A stretch of 64,000 nucleotides of DNA from JAWLBY01 sp041687455 (GTDB taxonomy: Bacteria; Pseudomonadota; Gammaproteobacteria; Xanthomonadales; Xanthomonadaceae): the NCBI GenBank assembly GCA_041687455.1, contig JAWLBY010000003.1, positions 62,001 through 126,000 of the forward strand. The letters run 5' to 3'. Below the pieces are notes generated by a model. It ran no database searches and was not told the origin of the DNA. It was given only the letters and a program-made list of their open reading frames with translations. Both the position numbers and the translations under genes were made by a program. This document shows positions 9,552 to 18,155 of the stretch, piece after piece (position 1 is the stretch's first letter; the number at the start of each line of letters is the position of its first letter).

Positions 9552-9891
9552 GTCCCCTGGGTCGGGTGTCGGCTGTCCGGCGTGCGTGAAGCGGATTGCG
9601 CGAGGCAGCGGAACGGCGGCGCGTGGCGCACGTGGCCGGCAGAAGCCGATTCGTGGCGGATCGCCTCCGATGCTGTTCGCGCGTCCGGTTCACCCCCTCG
9701 AGCCCCCGACGTGTGCCTCCGACACGCCGCCCCACTGCGGCTGTCCCCCGTGTCATCCGCACTATAGCGGCCCCGGTGCGACGGTATCCAGCGCCGCCGC
9801 CCGACTCCGACGGTCGGTCCGACTGTGCCGTGTCGCGCGGTGCCGGCTGCCGGGCGGGGTTACCATCGAGCGAGAGTCGCATGGAACTGCC
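9552..9891. other. Divergent intergenic region
   Basis: 340 bp between the HD-GYP gene (minus) and the BFN gene (plus). No gene is supported. On the minus strand TATAGT (9766-9761) matches a -10 box at five of six positions, with TGGATA 18 bp upstream (9790-9785). This is a possible promoter for the HD-GYP gene with a leader of about 200 nt. Confidence 0.35.
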
Positions 9892-10431
9892 ATGGCCTGC
9901 CACCGTCGATGCCTGATGCTGCTGCTGGGCCTGGCCTGCCTGCTGGCGCTCGATGTGTCGGCGCGAACGCTGGCGGTGCCGACCAGCGATCTGCAGCCGG
10001 CCGAGCTGGTCGCGGTGCAGGGCGTGCCCGAGGCCGGGATCGCCCTGTTGCTGCTGCGCAGCACCGACGGAGCCGCCGAATTGCCGATGTTCACCGGCAA
10101 CGCCGAGGCCGCTGCGATCGAGCGGGCCTGGCGCAAGCTGCGCCCGGAGCGGCCGCTGACCCACGAGCTGCTCGGCGACCTGCTGCAGGCGACCGGCTGG
10201 CGGGTCGAGCGGCTGATCATCGATGAATTGCGCGCCGGCCAGTTCCTGGCCGCGCTTGAGCTTCGCAACGAACGCGGCGACAGCGTGCGGCTGGTCGACA
10301 CGCGGCCGAGCGACGGCCTGGCATTGGCGCTGCGCCACGGCGCGCCGCTGTTCGTGGCCAGGCAGGTCTTCGAGGCGGCCGAGCGGGAAGCGGAACAGCC
10401 GACCGAACGGGCGCCGGTGCTTGCCACCTGA
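9892..10431 (+). CDS. Exported bifunctional nuclease (BFN/DUF151) domain protein
   Basis: A 179-residue protein. Residues 1-24 (MLLLGLACLLALDVSA) form a signal peptide. The rest (about 30-160) is a BFN/DUF151 domain with IALLLLRSTDGAAELPMFTGNAEA, RPLTHELLGDLLQATGWRVERL and a VDTRPSDGLALALRHGAPLFV block, the conserved 'RPSDAIALALR' signature of the family. BFN domains have been linked to nuclease activity, mainly in plants, and their bacterial role is unclear. An exported version is noteworthy because the substrate would have to be in the periplasm. The start was chosen to give the full signal peptide; the ribosome site (GGAA) is weak. Its end is 26 bp from the convergent CorC gene. Confidence 0.8.
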   Translation: MACHRRCLMLLLGLACLLALDVSARTLAVPTSDLQPAELVAVQGVPEAGIALLLLRSTDGAAELPMFTGNAEAAAIERAWRKLRPERPLTHELLGDLLQATGWRVERLIIDELRAGQFLAALELRNERGDSVRLVDTRPSDGLALALRHGAPLFVARQVFEAAEREAEQPTERAPVLAT

Positions 10432-10457
10432 GAACCGGCGCGGCGACGCGCCGAGTG

Positions 10458-11738
10458 TCAGTCGATCTCGTGCTCCGGCCGCGGCTGCGGCGGCCGGATC
10501 CGCACCAGCCGGATCACGTTGTCCTGCACCTGCTGCATTCGCATCGCGAAACCGTCGAGATCGAGCTCGTCGCCGACCTGCGGTAACGCTTCGAGCCGAT
10601 TGACGATCAGTCCGCTCAGCGTGTTCGCATCCTCGGTCGGCAAATCCCAGCCGAGTCGCCGGTTCAGGCTGTGCACCGCGATCCGGCCGTCGACCAGCAC
10701 GCTGCCGTCGGGCTGCAGCTCGATCCGCCGCGAACTCTGTTTCGGCGCCGTCGTGAACTCGCCGACGATTTCCTCGAGGATGTCGGCCAGCGTGATCAGT
10801 CCGATGATCTCGCCGTACTCGTCGACCACCAGCGCCGAGCGCCGTTGCAGCCGCTGGAACTCGACCAGTTGCTGCGGCAGTCGGGTGCCTTCGGGTACGA
10901 AATACGGCTTGCGGATCCGTGATTCGATCAGTGCGGCATCGAAATCCTGGGTGCCCTTGAGATCGAGCATGCTGCGCAGGTTCAGCATGCCGACGACGTT
11001 CTCGAGGCCGTCACGGCAGACCACGACCCGGCTGAACGGGAAATCGACCAGCGCGCGACGCAGCTCGTCCAGCGGCTGGTTCAGGTCGATCGCGCGAATC
11101 TCGTTGCGCGGCACCATGATGTCTTCGACCCGAGCTTCCTCGAGCGCGAGGATGTTCAGCAGCATGCGTCGATGGCTGTCGGGAATCAGCCGGCCGCCTT
11201 CCTCGAGCAGCGTGCGGAGTTCGTCCGGCGACAGCGAGCTGTCGTGGCGCCTGTTGTCGCGGTGGCCGAACGGACGCAACACCAGCCCGGCGACGACATT
11301 GATCGCAAGCACGATCGGATAGCTGATTTTCAGCAGCGGCCACAGTACGTAGGCCGCCGGCAGCGCCACCCGCTCGGGATTGAACGCCGCCAGCGTCTTC
11401 GGTGCGACCTCGGAAAAGATCAGCACGATCACCGTCAGCACCACGGTCGAAACCAGCACGCCGGCTTCGCCGAGCAACTGCACGAACGCGATCGTCGAGA
11501 TCGCCGATGCGGAGATGTTGACGAAGTTGTTGCCGAGCAGGATCAGCCCGATCAACCGGTCCGGGTGTTCGAGCAGCCGCTCGGCCAATCGCGCGCCGCG
11601 GTGTCCGCCGCGCGCGAGATGCATCAGCCGATAGCGGTTGATCGCCATCAGCGCGGTTTCGGAGCCGGAGAAGAACGCGGAGAGGACTACCAGGACGGCC
11701 AGCGCGCCGAACAGAACTTCGAGCGGGATGGCATTCAT
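10458..11738 (-). CDS. CNNM/CorC-type membrane protein (HlyC/CorC family, YfjD-like)
   Basis: A 426-residue inner-membrane protein. The DUF21 domain with about four membrane segments spans residues 1-190 (SAFFSGSETALMAINRYRL, LGNNFVNISASAISTIAF, VLIFSEVAPKTLAAFNPE). Two CBS domains follow (DIMVPRNEIRAIDL; ALVVDEYGEIIGLITLADILEEIVGE), then a C-terminal CorC/HlyC transporter-associated domain. Family members take part in magnesium and cobalt efflux. Length and domain order are normal. It is divergent from slyD, with 226 bp between the two starts. Confidence 0.93.
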   Translation of the reverse strand: MNAIPLEVLFGALAVLVVLSAFFSGSETALMAINRYRLMHLARGGHRGARLAERLLEHPDRLIGLILLGNNFVNISASAISTIAFVQLLGEAGVLVSTVVLTVIVLIFSEVAPKTLAAFNPERVALPAAYVLWPLLKISYPIVLAINVVAGLVLRPFGHRDNRRHDSSLSPDELRTLLEEGGRLIPDSHRRMLLNILALEEARVEDIMVPRNEIRAIDLNQPLDELRRALVDFPFSRVVVCRDGLENVVGMLNLRSMLDLKGTQDFDAALIESRIRKPYFVPEGTRLPQQLVEFQRLQRRSALVVDEYGEIIGLITLADILEEIVGEFTTAPKQSSRRIELQPDGSVLVDGRIAVHSLNRRLGWDLPTEDANTLSGLIVNRLEALPQVGDELDLDGFAMRMQQVQDNVIRLVRIRPPQPRPEHEID

Positions 11739-11841
11739 CGGGCGGGCCCGCTCGTGCAGGCGCGGCTAGTCGCCGGGTCGGCATCAGCAGTGGTCATCGG
11801 CCGAGTTTGGCACAGTCGGCGCTTGCGGCGGAAGCAGCGGT

Positions 11842-11870
11842 TTGCGCTGGGCCGGGCGAGCCACTACGCT
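11842..11870 (+). promoter_or_regulatory. Candidate sigma70 promoter for the slyD leader
   Basis: TTGCGC (11842-11847) and TACGCT (11865-11870) are separated by 17 bp. Each matches the consensus at three to four positions. Transcription would start near 11877, just before the terminator hairpin at 11885. The pairing is plausible but weak on sequence alone. Confidence 0.4.
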
Positions 11871-11884
11871 GTTGCGATCAGCAG

Positions 11885-11917
11885 CGGTATCGGCTCAGTC
11901 CGATACCGTTTTTTTTT
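11885..11917 (+). terminator. Rho-independent terminator in the slyD leader (possible attenuator)
   Basis: CGGTATCGG and CCGATACCG form a perfect 9-bp stem around the 6-nt loop CTCAGT and are followed directly by nine T residues on the plus strand. It stands 47 bp upstream of the slyD ATG. The gene to the left is on the other strand, so there is no upstream plus-strand gene for it to end. It is therefore best read as a leader terminator controlling read-through into slyD, or as the end of a very short RNA. Confidence 0.8.
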
Positions 11918-11964
11918 GCCGGTCGCACTGCGCGCCGCCGGCGTCGATCGCTACAGGAGCCGAC

Positions 11965-12447
11965 ATGCAGATCGCCCGCAACTCCATCGCTGCGTTTCAT
12001 TACACGCTGACCAATTCCGACGGCCAGGTCATCGATACCTCCCGCGGTCGCGAGCCGCTGGCCTACCTGCACGGCGCCGGCAACATCGTGCCGGGCCTCG
12101 AGAAGGCGATGGATGGTCGCTCGATCGGCGACAGCTTCGATGTCGAAGTCGCGCCGGAAGAGGGCTACGGCGCCCGTGATGAAAGCCTGGTCGCGGTCGT
12201 GCCGCGTTCGGCGTTCCAGGGCGTCGACGCGATCGAGCCGGGCATGCGCTTCCACGCCAGCGGCCCGCAGGGCGCGATGTCGGTCACCGTTGCCCGGATC
12301 GAAGGCGACGACGTCACGATCGACGGCAATCATCCGCTGGCCGGCGAAACGCTGCATTTCGCGATCGAAGTGACCGACGTGCGCGAGGCGAGCAGTGAAG
12401 AACTTGCCCACGGTCACCCGCATGGCGAGGGCGGCCACTCGCACTGA
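11965..12447 (+). CDS. slyD: SlyD-like FKBP-type peptidyl-prolyl isomerase
   Basis: A 160-residue cytoplasmic prolyl isomerase/chaperone. The FKBP half-domain begins FHYTLTNSDGQVIDTSRG and has YLHGAGNIVPGLEKAMDG. The insert-in-flap segment VAPEEGYGARDESLVAVV follows, and the domain closes with GNHPLAGETLHFAIEVTDVREA. The tail is short but histidine-rich (HGHPHGEGGHSH), as in metal-binding SlyD proteins, so nickel or zinc binding is likely. AGGAG lies five bases before the ATG. The leader contains a strong terminator hairpin, suggesting regulated read-through. Confidence 0.92.
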   Translation: MQIARNSIAAFHYTLTNSDGQVIDTSRGREPLAYLHGAGNIVPGLEKAMDGRSIGDSFDVEVAPEEGYGARDESLVAVVPRSAFQGVDAIEPGMRFHASGPQGAMSVTVARIEGDDVTIDGNHPLAGETLHFAIEVTDVREASSEELAHGHPHGEGGHSH

Positions 12448-12741
12448 GCGAATCCGGCTGCGGCAGCGGCGCGCCGCCCGCAGTCTGCAGCCATCCGGTT
12501 CGCCGGGATCGCCGAATTGCCCGGTTTCGCGCAGTGCGCGTTGCCGCTGACGCGCGCCGTCGCGGATCCGCGATGGTCGGCGTGCCGACGGCGCCGACCG
12601 CATTCGCTGCAACGGCGCGAGCGGTTGCAGGCGCTGCCCGACCGATGTCGTCGATGAACGCCGGGCCCGACAGATTCGTATGCGCGCGCTCGATCGGCGA
12701 TAATTCGCGGCCCCGCGCCGCGCGCCCCTGTCGGAGACCGC

Positions 12742-13605
12742 ATGACCGCCCGCCTGCTCGATGGCAAACGGATTGCCGATGAACTGATCGGCGATCTGCG
12801 TCGGCGCGTCCGCGCGACGGTCCGCAGCGGCGGGCAGGCGCCCGGGTTGGCGGTGATCCTGGTCGGCAACGATCCGGCGTCGGCGGTCTACGTGCGCAAC
12901 AAGCGCCGCGCCTCGGAAAAGATCGGGCTGGCGGCGTTCGACTACGACCTGCCCGCAAGCACGACCCAGGACGAACTCTACGCGCTGGTCGACCGGCTGA
13001 ATGCCGATCCGCGCGTGCACGGCATCCTGATCCAGTTGCCGCTGCCGCCGCACATCGATTCGACCGCGCTGATCAACCGGATCGATCCGGACAAGGACGT
13101 CGACGGTTTCCATGCCGCCAACGTCGGCCGACTGGCGCTGCGCCAGCTCGGACTGCGGCCGTGCACGCCGAAAGGCATCATGACCTTGCTGGCCAACACC
13201 GACCGGCCGATCCGCGGCCGCCATGCCGTGGTGGTCGGGGTCAGCAACCATGTCGGCCGGCCGATGCTGCTGGAGCTGCTGATCGCCGGTACGACGACCA
13301 CCGCCTGCCACAAGTTCACGCCGCGCGACGAGCTCGAGCGGCAGATAGGCCAGGCCGACATCGTCGTTGTCGCGGTCGGTCGGCCCGGACTGGTGCCGGG
13401 TGAATGGGTCAAGCCCGGTGCGATCGTGATCGACGTCGGCATCAATCGGCTCGACGACGGCAGCCTGTGCGGCGACGTCGGCTTCGACGCCGCGCGCGAA
13501 CGCGCATCGTGGATCACGCCGGTGCCGGGCGGAGTCGGGCCGATGACGGTCGCGACGCTGATGCAGAACACCGTCGAGGCAGCCGAGCTGGTCGGCAACC
13601 GCTGA
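12742..13605 (+). CDS. folD: Methylenetetrahydrofolate dehydrogenase/cyclohydrolase
   Basis: A 287-residue bifunctional enzyme that interconverts 5,10-methylene-THF and 10-formyl-THF in cytosolic one-carbon metabolism. Conserved blocks are VGNDPASAVYVRNKRRASEKIGL (with the catalytic Lys region), DGILIQLPLP-like HGILIQLPLPPHI, DKDVDGFHAANVGRL, the nucleotide-binding VVVGVSNHVGRPM and TPVPGGVGPMTVATL. The length is that of the family. GATAAT at 12699-12704 could be its -10 box; the -35 is poor. The 294 bp between slyD and folD show nothing else recognisable. It lies 88 bp upstream of guaB, with which it shares a need for purine precursors. Confidence 0.96.
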   Translation: MTARLLDGKRIADELIGDLRRRVRATVRSGGQAPGLAVILVGNDPASAVYVRNKRRASEKIGLAAFDYDLPASTTQDELYALVDRLNADPRVHGILIQLPLPPHIDSTALINRIDPDKDVDGFHAANVGRLALRQLGLRPCTPKGIMTLLANTDRPIRGRHAVVVGVSNHVGRPMLLELLIAGTTTTACHKFTPRDELERQIGQADIVVVAVGRPGLVPGEWVKPGAIVIDVGINRLDDGSLCGDVGFDAARERASWITPVPGGVGPMTVATLMQNTVEAAELVGNR

Positions 13606-13660
13606 TCGTTTGCTGCAGGACGCGAGTGTCCTGCCACCGATCGGGCTGGCCCCGAGCGGG

Positions 13661-13666
13661 TATAAT
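13661..13666 (+). promoter_or_regulatory. guaB promoter, perfect -10 box
   Basis: TATAAT matches the sigma70 -10 consensus exactly, a rare sequence in this G+C-rich window, and lies 27 bp before the guaB ATG. No good -35 hexamer is seen 16-18 bp upstream (CGATCG region), so an activator or an extended contact may help. The 5' leader would be only about 20 nt. Confidence 0.6.
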
Positions 13667-13693
13667 GCCGCGATTTACCTGCCGGAACCGCCC

Positions 13694-15151
13694 ATGCTGC
13701 GCATCCAGGCCGAAGCCCTGACCTTCGACGACGTCTCGCTCGTTCCCGCCCACTCCACGATCCTGCCGAAGGATGTCAGCCTCGCGACGCGGCTGACCCG
13801 GGGCATCTCGCTCAATCTGCCGATCGTTTCGTCGGCGATGGATACGGTCACCGAGGCGCGACTCGCGATCGCGATGGCGCAGCTCGGCGGCATTGGCATC
13901 ATCCACAAGAACATGACCGTCGAGAAGCAGGCGGCGGAGGTCATGCAGGTCAAGAACTTCGAGGCCGGCGTGATTCGCGAGCCGTTCACGGTCGGTCCGC
14001 AGGCGACCATCGGCGAAGTGATCCGGCTGACCCGCGCCCGCAACATCTCCGGCGTTCCGGTGGTCGACGGCGACCAACTTGTCGGCATCGTGACCAGCCG
14101 CGACATGCGCTTCGAAAAGAAGCTCGATGACCCGATCCGCAACATCATGACCCGCCGCGACAAGCTGGTGACGGTCGGTGAAGGCGCCAGCGACGACGAG
14201 GTGCTGCAACTGATGCACAAGCACCGGATCGAGAAGGTGCTGGTCGTCGACGACGCGTTCCGGCTGCGCGGACTGATCACGGTCAAGGACATCCAGAAGG
14301 CGCGCGACAACCCGAATGCGGCCAAGGATGCCGACGAGCAGTTGCTGGTCGGCGCCGCGGTCGGCGTCGGCGGCGATACCGAGGCGCGGATCGAGGCGCT
14401 GGTCGCGGCCGGCGTCGACGTGGTCGTTGTCGACACCGCGCACGGTCATTCGCAGGGCGTGCTCGATCGGGTCGCGTGGATCAAGCGCACCTATGCGCAG
14501 TTGCAGGTGATCGGAGGCAACATCGTGACCGGCGACGCCGCGCTGGCGTTGATGGATTCCGGTGCCGATGCGGTCAAGGTCGGTGTCGGCCCGGGGTCGA
14601 TCTGCACGACCCGGATCGTTGCCGGTGTCGGCGTGCCGCAGATCACCGCGATCGCGATGGTCGCCAATGCGCTGCAGGGCCGGATCCCGCTGATCGCCGA
14701 CGGCGGCATCCGCTATTCGGGCGACATCGGCAAGGCGATAGTGGCCGGCGCATCGACGGTCATGATCGGCGGCTTGTTCGCCGGCACCGAGGAAGCCCCG
14801 GGCGAGGTCGAACTGTTCCAGGGGCGCAGCTACAAGAGCTATCGCGGCATGGGCTCGCTCGGCGCGATGGAGAAGGGCAGCAAGGACCGGTACTTCCAGG
14901 ACGCCTCCGACGCCGACAAGCTGGTGCCGGAAGGCATCGAAGGCCGCGTGCCGTACCGCGGACCGCTGCGCAACATCGTCCACCAACTGGTCGGTGGCCT
15001 GCGCGCGACGATGGGCTACGTCGGCAGCGGCACGATCGATGACATGCGCACCCGCCCGAGTTTCGTCCGCGTCACCAATGCCGGCGTCCGTGAAAGCCAT
15101 GTGCACGATGTGCAGATCACCAAGGAACCGCCGAACTACCGGATGGGCTGA
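13694..15151 (+). CDS. guaB: IMP dehydrogenase
   Basis: A 485-residue enzyme oxidising IMP to XMP, the committed step to GMP. The TIM barrel is interrupted by two CBS domains (about residues 95-210: ITRARNISGVPVVDGDQLVGIVTSRD-type and LMHKHRIEKVLVVDDAFRLRG). The catalytic Cys304 lies in GPGSICTTR, with the flap region GMGSLGAMEKGSKDRYFQ. An earlier in-frame ATG at 13610 would add 28 non-homologous residues and lies before the TATAAT box, so ATG 13694 is used. It is followed by guaA after a repeat-filled spacer. Confidence 0.97.
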   Translation: MLRIQAEALTFDDVSLVPAHSTILPKDVSLATRLTRGISLNLPIVSSAMDTVTEARLAIAMAQLGGIGIIHKNMTVEKQAAEVMQVKNFEAGVIREPFTVGPQATIGEVIRLTRARNISGVPVVDGDQLVGIVTSRDMRFEKKLDDPIRNIMTRRDKLVTVGEGASDDEVLQLMHKHRIEKVLVVDDAFRLRGLITVKDIQKARDNPNAAKDADEQLLVGAAVGVGGDTEARIEALVAAGVDVVVVDTAHGHSQGVLDRVAWIKRTYAQLQVIGGNIVTGDAALALMDSGADAVKVGVGPGSICTTRIVAGVGVPQITAIAMVANALQGRIPLIADGGIRYSGDIGKAIVAGASTVMIGGLFAGTEEAPGEVELFQGRSYKSYRGMGSLGAMEKGSKDRYFQDASDADKLVPEGIEGRVPYRGPLRNIVHQLVGGLRATMGYVGSGTIDDMRTRPSFVRVTNAGVRESHVHDVQITKEPPNYRMG

Positions 15152-15160
15152 GCCCATCCG

Positions 15161-15340
15161 GTGGGAATCGGGAATCGGGAATCGTTGCCTCGCGGCAAGG
15201 TTGCCGTCATCCCGGCGCAAGCCGGGATCCATTCTCGATCACCCCACCAAGAGCCAATGGATCCCGGCTTGCGCCGGGATGACGAGCAAGGCGCGGAGTC
15301 GCTTCGACGATTCCCCATTCCCCATTCCCGATTCCCGGCG
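15161..15340. repeat. Palindromic repeat block between guaB and guaA
   Basis: Two 29-bp perfect inverted copies, 15205-15233 (starting CGTCATCCCGGCGCAAGCCG) and 15256-15284, surround a 22-bp centre. Outside these, triplicated GGGAATC-type units (15161-15182) face ATTCCC-type units (15311-15337) in inverse orientation. The whole spacer can fold into a long cruciform. This is the extragenic palindrome type common in Xanthomonadales-like genomes. There is no T-run, so it is not a standard terminator, but it could limit read-through or stabilise the guaB message. Confidence 0.85.
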
Positions 15341-15345
15341 GCCCC

Positions 15346-16914
<1,569 letters not shown>

Positions 16915-17030
16915 GTGGTTGCGGCCACGGTGCCGGCGCCAGTGGCGAGCGCGCGACGGAAGTCGCGGCAAATCCGCGATACCTTCGGCGGACTCTGCTC
17001 GCCGCTCCGCCCCTGCAAGCCCGAGTACCC

Positions 17031-17507
17031 GTGACTGAAACCACCGACGAACACTGGATGCGCCACGCGCTCGCGCTGGCCGAGCGCGCCGAGCGCGAAG
17101 ATGACGAGATCCCGGTCGGTGCGGTGCTGGTGTCGGCCGACGGCGAGCTGCTCGGCGAGGGCTGGAACCGCAACATCGTCGAGCAGGATCCGTCCGCGCA
17201 TGCCGAGATCGTCGCGTTGCGCGCGGCCGGCCGGCGCCTCGGCAATCATCGCCTGATCGGCACCACGCTGTACGTCACGCTCGAGCCGTGCGCGATGTGC
17301 GCAATGGCGATGATCCACGCGCGCGTCGCGAGGCTCGTGTTCGGTGCCGCCGATCCGAAGACCGGCGCCTGCGGCAGCGTATTCGACCTGATCGACGATC
17401 CGCGCCACAACCATCGAATCGAAGTGCTTGGCGGCGTGCTCGGCGACGAGGCCGGCCGGCGCCTGACCAACTACTTCCGCCGCAAGCGCGGAAAGTCGCC
17501 GATCTGA
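17031..17507 (+). CDS. tadA: tRNA adenosine(34) deaminase
   Basis: A 158-residue zinc-dependent deaminase that makes inosine at the wobble position of tRNA-Arg(ACG). Zinc and catalytic residues are His57 and Glu59 in the motif SAHAEIVALR and Cys87/Cys90 in LEPCAMCAMAMIHAR. GACGSVFDL and the C-terminal YFRRKRGKSP are also typical. The start is taken as the GTG at 17031; the first ATG downstream would remove the conserved lead-in to WMRHALALAERA. It lies 116 bp after guaA and 67 bp before orn on the same strand. Confidence 0.94.
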   Translation: MTETTDEHWMRHALALAERAEREDDEIPVGAVLVSADGELLGEGWNRNIVEQDPSAHAEIVALRAAGRRLGNHRLIGTTLYVTLEPCAMCAMAMIHARVARLVFGAADPKTGACGSVFDLIDDPRHNHRIEVLGGVLGDEAGRRLTNYFRRKRGKSPI

Positions 17508-17574
17508 GTCATCCGACGTTTCGCGCCGCCGGCCGATTTCGGTATCGTGTGCGGCCTGCCGAACGAGTCGCGAC

Positions 17575-18144
17575 ATGAGCCAGCCAGCCCCTGCGCCGAG
17601 CCCGGACCACCTGATCTGGATCGATCTCGAGATGACCGGTCTCGATCCACTCGGCGATTCCATTCTCGAGATTGCGACGCTGGTCACCGACAGTCAGCTC
17701 AACCTGCTGGCCGAGGGGCCGGAGATCGCGATCCATCATCCGCTCGAACGGCTGCAGGCGATGGACGACTGGAACCGCAACCAGCACACGCGCTCCGGGT
17801 TGTGGCAGCGCGTGCTCGATTCGGATATCTCTATCGAACAGGCCGAGCGGAAGACGCTCGATTTCCTGCAGCGCTGGGTGCCGGCCAATGCATCCCCGAT
17901 CTGCGGCAATTCGATCTGCCAGGATCGCCGCTTTCTGGCCCGGCTGATGCCGGCGCTGGAGCGGCATTTCCACTACCGCAATCTCGACGTTTCGACGATC
18001 AAGATCCTGGCCCGCAAATGGGCACCGAGGATCGCCGGCGGCCTGAACAAGAACAGTTCCCACACAGCGCTTTCCGATATTCGCGATTCGCTTGACGAGC
18101 TGCGCTATTACCGGCAATACATGGGGCCGTTATCGGGCCTGTAG
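17575..18144 (+). CDS. orn: Oligoribonuclease
   Basis: A 189-residue DEDDh 3'-5' exonuclease that degrades diribonucleotides, including pGpG from cyclic-di-GMP turnover. Motifs: IWIDLEMTGLDP (ExoI, D and E), GNSICQDRRFLARLMP (ExoII), and SSHTALSDIRDSLDELRYY (ExoIII with catalytic His and Asp). Length is normal. It is followed 11 bp later by a diguanylate cyclase gene, a possible functional link through cyclic-di-GMP. Confidence 0.96.
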   Translation: MSQPAPAPSPDHLIWIDLEMTGLDPLGDSILEIATLVTDSQLNLLAEGPEIAIHHPLERLQAMDDWNRNQHTRSGLWQRVLDSDISIEQAERKTLDFLQRWVPANASPICGNSICQDRRFLARLMPALERHFHYRNLDVSTIKILARKWAPRIAGGLNKNSSHTALSDIRDSLDELRYYRQYMGPLSGL

Positions 18145-18155
18145 CTGGAAATTCC

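Noticed and set aside
12699..12704. GATAAT as a firm folD promoter
   Set aside because: The -10 match is good, but no -35 hexamer fits; mentioned only as a possibility in the folD entry.
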